DNA of 8,502 nucleotides, from positions 1 to 8,502 of the forward strand of contig JACNHM010000240.1 of NCBI GenBank assembly GCA_014383605.1, read 5' to 3'. The DNA is from Chloroflexota bacterium. Lineage in GTDB: Bacteria > Chloroflexota > Anaerolineae > UBA3071. This document shows, in pieces, positions 4,993-8,502 of the stretch. The notes below the pieces were generated by a model. The model searched no databases and was not told the origin of the DNA. It saw nothing but the letters and a program-made list of their open reading frames with translations. The position numbers and the translations under genes were made by a program. Every line of letters begins with the position of its first letter. Positions within the stretch are counted from its first letter, which is position 1.

Positions 4993-6195
4993 ATGGGCGG
5001 CATCAAGCGGGCGACCACCCCCGACGAGGCGGCGGCTGCGGCCAGCGGCATGCTGGGCATGAGGGTCAAGGGCTTCACCGTGGACCAGGTGCTAGTCGAA
5101 GAGCGGCTGGACATCGCCCGCGAGTTCTACGCCGGGGTCATCGTGGACGACTGCGCGCAGGCCCCGCTGGTGCTGTTCTCCAGTGTGGGCGGCACCGGCA
5201 TCGAGGAGATCGCCGCCGAGCATCCGGAGGCAGTGGCCCAGACCCACGTGGACATCGAGTCCGGGCTGATGGGCTACCAGGCCCGCAACCTGGTTCGCCG
5301 GGCGGGGCTGTCGGGCAAGCTGCAACGCGACATCGGCGGAATCATCGCCAGGCTGTACGATGTGGCCCGCACCTACGAGGCCCGCGCCGCTGAGATCAAC
5401 CCGCTGGTGCAGACCACCGACGGCAAGCTGTACGCCGCCGACTGCCGCATCACCGTGGATGACTACGCGGTCTTCCGCCACCCGGACCTGGGGATCACCT
5501 TTGCCCGCGAGTTGGATCGTCCACCCACCGAGTTGGAACGGATCGCCTACGAGGTGGAGGCCAACGACTACCGGGGCACGTTCTACTTCATTCAGATGGC
5601 GGAGGATTTTGAGAAGGGCCAGGGGTGCGTCGGCTTCCACGGGGCGGGGGGCGGCGGCTCGATGATGAGCATGGATGCCGTGCTCAACCAGGGCTTCAAG
5701 CTGGCGACCTACGTGGACACCAGCGGCAACCCCCCGGCCAGCAAGGTCTATCGCGCCGCGCGGATCATCCTCTCGTCTGGCCCGGTTGATGGGTACTTCG
5801 GCTCCGGATCGGGAGTGGCTAGCCAGGAGCAGTTCCACTCAGCGCGCGAGAAAGGGATCAAGGTCTACGACGTGAACGCTGGCATCGGGTCGCACGTGGC
5901 CATCGAGGAGGGGCTGGCCGTGCCGGGCTGCACCTTCGTGGGCACCGACAGCCACCTCAACATCCTGGGCGCGATCGGGGCCTTCGGCCAGGGGATGGGC
6001 GACCAGGACATCGCCTTCGCCTTCAAGACGGGCAAGACCTGGTTCGAGGTACCGCCTACTGATGAAGGTCATCATCTACCTGGCCAGCCCGATCACGGCG
6101 GCGTGGACCGCGCTCAAGGGCGAGATCACTGTGCCGGAAGCGTAAGCTTACTGGTTTCAGGTTGCGAGTTCCAGGTTTCAAGTTCTGCAACCTGA
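4993..6195 (+). CDS. Succinyl-CoA-synthetase-beta-like ATP-grasp ORF, truncated at both ends and fused to an aconitase-family fragment
   Basis: Residues 1-285 resemble the beta subunit of succinyl-CoA synthetase and related ATP-grasp acyl-CoA ligases: GGIKRATTPDEA at the start, LGMRVKGFTVDQVLVEE, SSVGGTGIEEIA (63-74), AEINPLVQTTDGK (133-145) with metal-site Asp150, and a Gly-rich stretch at 217-224. Homology extends upstream in frame to about 4978 (Y-G-R-A-G), matching the 'GGRGKAGG' element, so roughly the first 45 residues of the family are missing and the ATG at 4993 may not be a natural start. No clear ribosome binding site is seen. At residue 285 (HSAR) the ATP-grasp homology stops and aconitase/LeuC sequence begins at once (KGIKVYDVNAGIGSH). 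Frame is lost near 6060; residues 357-400 are out-of-frame translation running into a hairpin repeat. I regard this as a chimeric remnant and not as a working enzyme. Assembly collapse is an alternative. Confidence 0.65.
   Translation: MGGIKRATTPDEAAAAASGMLGMRVKGFTVDQVLVEERLDIAREFYAGVIVDDCAQAPLVLFSSVGGTGIEEIAAEHPEAVAQTHVDIESGLMGYQARNLVRRAGLSGKLQRDIGGIIARLYDVARTYEARAAEINPLVQTTDGKLYAADCRITVDDYAVFRHPDLGITFARELDRPPTELERIAYEVEANDYRGTFYFIQMAEDFEKGQGCVGFHGAGGGGSMMSMDAVLNQGFKLATYVDTSGNPPASKVYRAARIILSSGPVDGYFGSGSGVASQEQFHSAREKGIKVYDVNAGIGSHVAIEEGLAVPGCTFVGTDSHLNILGAIGAFGQGMGDQDIAFAFKTGKTWFEVPPTDEGHHLPGQPDHGGVDRAQGRDHCAGSVSLLVSGCEFQVSSSAT
5848..6145 (+). pseudogene. Aconitase/LeuC-family large-subunit remnant (copy A)
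   Basis: From 5851 to 6060 the frame encodes a central LeuC/aconitase segment: SHVAIEEGL, VPGCTFVGTDSHLN (310-323 of the fused frame), GAIGAFGQGMGDQDIAFA and TGKTWFEVPPT. From 6062 a different frame reads MKVIIYLASPITAAWTAL and ends at TAA 6143-6145; this matches the end of LeuC-type proteins (IYLASPATVAASAI-G-I). The part between, which carries the three Cys ligands of the [4Fe-4S] cluster, is missing, and so is the N-terminal quarter. The fragment overlaps in homology with copy B (7590-7738), so it is a separate paralogue and not the missing piece of copy B. Confidence 0.75.
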
Positions 6196-6214
6196 AACCT
6201 GGAACTCTGAAACC
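6153..6214. repeat. Long palindromic repeat between the leuC remnant and leuD
   Basis: A perfect 15-bp stem (gagttccaggtttca 6166-6180 with tgaaacctggaactc 6193-6207) encloses a 12-base loop. An outer 7-bp stem (ggtttca 6153-6159, tgaaacc 6208-6214) continues it after a bulge. The words (ggtttca, ggttgc, agttcca) repeat within each arm, so the element looks assembled from short direct repeats that were then mirrored. No T-run follows (ttgtct), so classical termination is unlikely, but the folded RNA could slow polymerase or protect the downstream leuD message. Confidence 0.85.
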
Positions 6215-6298
6215 TTGTCTGCTCCCACTGGACGACCGCGTTCAGCGGCCAGACGGCGGATGCGGCGGCCCACCGCGGGCGGAAATGGAGGGTTGAGT

Positions 6299-6886
6299 AT
6301 GAAAGCTACACAGATCAAGGGGTGCATCTGGGTGCTGACTGACCCGGACGGCAAACTGTACGACGACGTTGACACCGACATGATCTTCCACAACAGCCAC
6401 CTGCACATCACCGACGTGGAGGAGATGGGCCAGTACGCGCTGGGCAACCTGGAGGGCTGGGAGGATTTCGCTGAGAAGGCCCAGCCGGGTGATATCATCC
6501 TGGCGGGGAAGAACTTCGGTGCGGGGTCGTCCCGGCAGCAGGCGGTGGATTGCTTCCGCGCGCTGGGCATCGGCGCCATCGTGGCCGAGAGCTTTGGCGC
6601 GATCTACAAGCGCAACGCCATCAACAGCGGCTTTCCCATCGTCTCACTTCCTGGGCTCACCGAGCGGCTTGGGTTGAGCTTGTCGAAACCAGGCGAATTC
6701 AAGACCGGCGCTGAGTTGGAAGTGGACTTCGAGACCGGCCAGTTGTCGCTCTACGGCGGGGAGGTCTTGGACGATGGGCGAAGGTCTCCGACCGAGCCCA
6801 TCCAGGCGCAGCCCTTCTCGCAGGTGCAGATGGACATTTTTCAGGCGGGCAACCTGTTCGCCTACGGTAAGTCGCTGGGGGGGTGA
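6299..6886 (+). CDS. leuD: Aconitase-family small subunit (LeuD / homoaconitase type)
   Basis: This 195-residue protein is an intact swivel-domain subunit of an aconitase-family hydro-lyase such as 3-isopropylmalate dehydratase or homoaconitase. The start ATG 6299 follows ggagg (6287-6291). Landmarks are DDVDTDMIFHN (22-32), the catalytic loop GKNFGAGSSRQQA (70-82), and SFGAIYKRNAINSGFPIV (98-115), ending in QPFSQVQMDIFQAGNLFAYGK. The loop that sets substrate specificity, YLRT or YLVY in studied relatives, reads HLHI at 34-37, so the substrate cannot be named. A short repeat element is translated in frame as GLSLSKP at 125-131, and 153-169 is also longer than I expect. The partner large subunit should be the broken gene at 7356-8318, so the enzyme is probably inactive unless an intact copy exists elsewhere. 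The next gene starts seven bases after its stop. Confidence 0.88.
   Translation: MKATQIKGCIWVLTDPDGKLYDDVDTDMIFHNSHLHITDVEEMGQYALGNLEGWEDFAEKAQPGDIILAGKNFGAGSSRQQAVDCFRALGIGAIVAESFGAIYKRNAINSGFPIVSLPGLTERLGLSLSKPGEFKTGAELEVDFETGQLSLYGGEVLDDGRRSPTEPIQAQPFSQVQMDIFQAGNLFAYGKSLGG
6671..6690. repeat. TTCGACAAGCTCAA-type dispersed repeat, in frame inside leuD
   Basis: The 20 bases read on the minus strand as ggtttcgacaagctcaaccc. From memory, cttcgacaagctca is a very common dispersed intergenic word in many environmental bacterial genomes. Here it is translated as GLSLSKP, in the spot between VSLPGLTERL and EFKTGAELEV where small subunits have only a short linker. The insertion keeps the leuD frame. 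Confidence 0.6.
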
Positions 6887-6893
6887 GAAGCAA

Positions 6894-7352
6894 ATGCACG
6901 AGAAACCGATTGATCCTGCCTTTTTCGATCTGGAGATCTACGCCATTTATCGGGCCATCTGGGAGAACTGGGGCGACGAGGCCTGGAAGGTGGTCTGGCG
7001 GGCGGGGGAGGTGCTCTTCGATGAGGTGCACGAGCGGCTGGAGTTGGACACCACCACGTCGCTGGCGGCTATGGAGGGGCTGGCAGAGTACCTGGTAGGC
7101 GTGGGCTACTTCGCTGACATGAAGGTTCGGCAGACGGCGGAGGACGAGTTGGAGTACGAAATGTTCGAACCCGTCATCCTGCCTGGCGCCGAGCGGATCA
7201 TCGCCGAAGGGGGCGTGCCGGCGCACATCTCCACCGCGCTGATGTTCGCTGGCCTGCGCAAGCTCTTCGGCCTGCGGGCGGAGATGATCGGCGATCCGGT
7301 GTTCACCCCCGACGGGCGGGCCATCGAACGATGGAAGCTGTTCAAGGAGTAG
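6894..7352 (+). CDS. Uncharacterised cysteine-free protein, 152 aa
   Basis: I do not recognise a family. The chosen ATG at 6894 follows the leuD stop by seven bases; a frame open further upstream lies inside leuD and is not a likely start. The protein has no cysteine, no signal peptide and no membrane segment. The first 70 residues are predicted helical and acidic with many Trp and aromatic residues (IYAIYRAIWENWGDEAWKVVW). The rest looks alpha/beta: a VGYFADMKVRQTAEDELEYEMFEP strand-like region is followed by ILPGAERIIAEGGVPAHIS and ends PDGRAIERWKLFKE. The general layout recalls small ligand-binding proteins of the V4R type, but that is a weak impression. Its place between the leuD and leuC genes, with 7- and 3-base gaps, says it is co-transcribed and may assist or regulate the dehydratase. 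Confidence 0.72.
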   Translation: MHEKPIDPAFFDLEIYAIYRAIWENWGDEAWKVVWRAGEVLFDEVHERLELDTTTSLAAMEGLAEYLVGVGYFADMKVRQTAEDELEYEMFEPVILPGAERIIAEGGVPAHISTALMFAGLRKLFGLRAEMIGDPVFTPDGRAIERWKLFKE

Positions 7353-7355
7353 AAA

Positions 7356-8318
7356 ATGGGACATACTTTCGTGGAAAAGGTACTGGCTCGCAAGGCGGGG
7401 CTGGACAGCGTTGTGCCGGGGCAGATCGTCACCGTTCGGCCTGACAAGCTCCTGACGCACGACACCGCCAGATCGGCGTCGAGCGGGTGGCCGACCCCGA
7501 TGTTAGCGTCATCATGCTGGACCACGTGACGCCCGCAGCCAATGAGACCTACGCCATCAACCACCATATCATCCGCGAGTTCGTCGCCGAGCAGGGCATC
7601 TCGTCCTTCTACGACATCGGCGAGGGCATCTGCCACCAGGTGCTGCCGGAAAAGGGGCACGCTTGGCCTGGCGCGGTCATCGTCGGCAGCGACTCGCACA
7701 CACCGACCCACGGGGCGTTCGGGGCCTTTGCTGCTGGCATCGATGGTGCTGACCAACATGGCTGCCGAGATGGGGGCCAAGAATGGGGTCGTCGAACCGG
7801 ACGAGGTGACGCGCGCCTGGCTTCAGGGACGCATCGTCCACGACTACGAGGAGGTTTACGCCGACCCGGATGCGACCTACGAGCGGGTCATTGAATACGA
7901 CGTGAGCGAGCTCGCCCCGCAGGTGGCCAAGCCGCACACAGTGGACAACGTGGTTCCGGTCACCGAGGTGGCCGGCACGCCCATCAACCAGGCCCTGGTG
8001 GGTACTTGCACCAATGGTCGCTTGGAAGACCTGGCGGCGGCGGCCGATATCCTGCGCGGCAAACACATCGCCTCCAGCGTGCGACTGCTGGTGCTGCCCG
8101 CCTCGCGGGAGATATTGCTGGCCGCCATTGAGCGGGGCATCGTCAGCGACCTGGTGGCCGCCGGGGCGACGCTGCTCAATCCCGGTTGTGGGCCTTGCCT
8201 GGGGGCGCACGAGGGCTGCATGGCCCCCGGCGAGGTAACCATCTCAACAGCCAACCGCAATTTCAAGGGGCGAATGGGCTCCAAAGACAGCAATTCTCAT
8301 TTTGAAACTCAAGTCTAG
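7356..8318 (+). pseudogene. leuC: Aconitase/LeuC-family large subunit (copy B), broken by deletions
   Basis: Three reading frames together make one LeuC-family protein. Segment 1 (from ATG 7356) reads MGHTFVEKVLARKAGL and ends at LLTHDTA near 7470. Segment 2 (about 7469-7737) reads [61 protein letters not shown]. Segment 3 (about 7739-8318) reads [33 protein letters not shown] and [15 protein letters not shown]. The three cluster cysteines (GTCTNG, GCGPC) are present. About 10 residues are missing at the first join and roughly 70 at the second, comparing with my recollection of the family (about 420 residues). The end is also abnormal: after [13 protein letters not shown] the usual YLASPAT tail is replaced by NSHFETQV and a stop. 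It would pair with leuD. Sequencing or assembly error remains possible, as the individual segments are highly conserved. Confidence 0.8.
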
Positions 8319-8324
8319 CTAGTA

Positions 8325-8459
8325 TTACGGTGGGACAACCACCTCGAGGTGCTCAAGCATAAAGTCGAGCAGATGTTCCCAACTTTCGAATAGGAGATAG
8401 CGCAGCAGCGCCCGAACGTCGTTAAAGAAAGTCTTTCGTGCCGAAAGTGTAGTGACCCC
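8325..8459 (-). pseudogene. Transposase-like C-terminal remnant
   Basis: On the minus strand a 44-codon frame ends at TAA (8327-8325) and is closed upstream by TAG (8462-8460), with no start codon. It reads LSARKTFFNDVRALLRYLLF then ESWEHLLDFMLEHLEV, which resembles the C-terminal tail of DDE transposases of insertion sequences as I remember them. No inverted terminal repeats or catalytic residues are in the window. It lies seven bases beyond the damaged leuC end and fits a past insertion and decay event. Confidence 0.42.
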
Positions 8460-8502
8460 CTAGAATTGGACAACTACGATAGTTCAAGTAGAATTAGTCC
8501 AA
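8460..8502. other. Right-edge AT-rich stretch with nested inverted repeats
   Basis: Two nested inverted repeats are visible: ttggac (8466-8471) with gtccaa (8497-8502), and aacta (8472-8476) with tagtt (8480-8484). All minus-strand frames here contain stops. It could be an insertion-sequence end or an operator of a gene beyond the window, but there is too little sequence to decide. Confidence 0.35.

Noticed and set aside
5092..5838. Long minus-strand frame of 248 codons opposite the ATP-grasp gene
   Set aside because: It is a shadow of the recognisable ATP-grasp sequence on the plus strand, with no promoter or ribosome binding site.
4993..6195. A genuine bifunctional synthetase-aconitase enzyme
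   Set aside because: It lacks the synthetase N terminus, all three cluster cysteines and most of the aconitase, and its last 44 residues are out of frame; kept only as a chimeric remnant.
6774..6893. Upstream extended start of the unknown protein
   Set aside because: The extension lies inside leuD coding sequence in another frame and is Arg/Ser/Pro-rich shadow; the ATG at 6894 gives normal operon spacing.
6699..7460. Long minus-strand frame of 253 codons across leuD and the unknown gene
   Set aside because: It spans three plus-strand genes and has shadow-type composition; the plus strand explains the region better.

Overview
This is a GC-rich bacterial window, probably from an anaerobic or facultative member of Chloroflexota or a similar uncultured lineage. 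That assignment is an inference from the HdrA/ETF gene content, the GC richness and the abundance of short word-like intergenic repeats; no ribosomal or other taxonomic marker is present.

Left part (1-3856), an apparently intact electron-transfer operon on the + strand. It begins inside the end of a CCG-domain iron-sulfur oxidoreductase (HdrD/GlpC type). Electron-transfer flavoprotein beta and alpha (etfB, etfA, overlapping by one base) follow, and then an HdrA-like FAD/iron-sulfur protein with two C-terminal [4Fe-4S] motifs. Together they look like a soluble ETF-HdrA module that moves electrons between acyl-CoA or other flavin dehydrogenases, ferredoxin-like centres and a quinone or disulfide-type oxidoreductase. 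The HdrA-like protein lacks the inserted ferredoxin domain and the Cys pair found in classical HdrA. Two perfect short tandem repeats (7 bp x4 and 8 bp x3+) lie in frame inside its gene.

Middle (3857-4975), a type II toxin-antitoxin module: a Phd/YefM-like antitoxin and a PIN-domain toxin. In front of it is a textbook sigma-70 promoter (TTGACA, 17 bp, TATAAT) whose -10 box is covered by a perfect 15-bp palindrome, a likely autoregulatory operator.

Right part (4976-8318), a damaged acid-metabolism cluster. It contains an N-terminally truncated succinyl-CoA-synthetase-beta-like ATP-grasp gene, joined in frame to a middle piece of an aconitase/LeuC-family large subunit and then, after a frame change, to the last codons of such a protein. 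Next come an intact LeuD-type small subunit, an unrecognised cysteine-free protein of 152 residues, and a second LeuC-family large subunit broken by at least two internal deletions and a degraded C terminus. A small transposase-like remnant lies on the minus strand at the right edge. The truncated ATP-grasp homology begins directly after the toxin stop codon, so the TA module sits at a rearrangement breakpoint. Real genome decay and assembly collapse are both possible explanations for this part.

The window is rich in short repeats of several unrelated sequence families. Some lie between genes, one long palindrome separates the leuC remnant from leuD, and three lie in frame inside apparently intact genes (two in hdrA, one TTCGACAAGCTCAA-type element in leuD). 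These protein-coding repeat insertions and the serially deleted ATP-grasp/aconitase genes are the most unusual aspects of the window.
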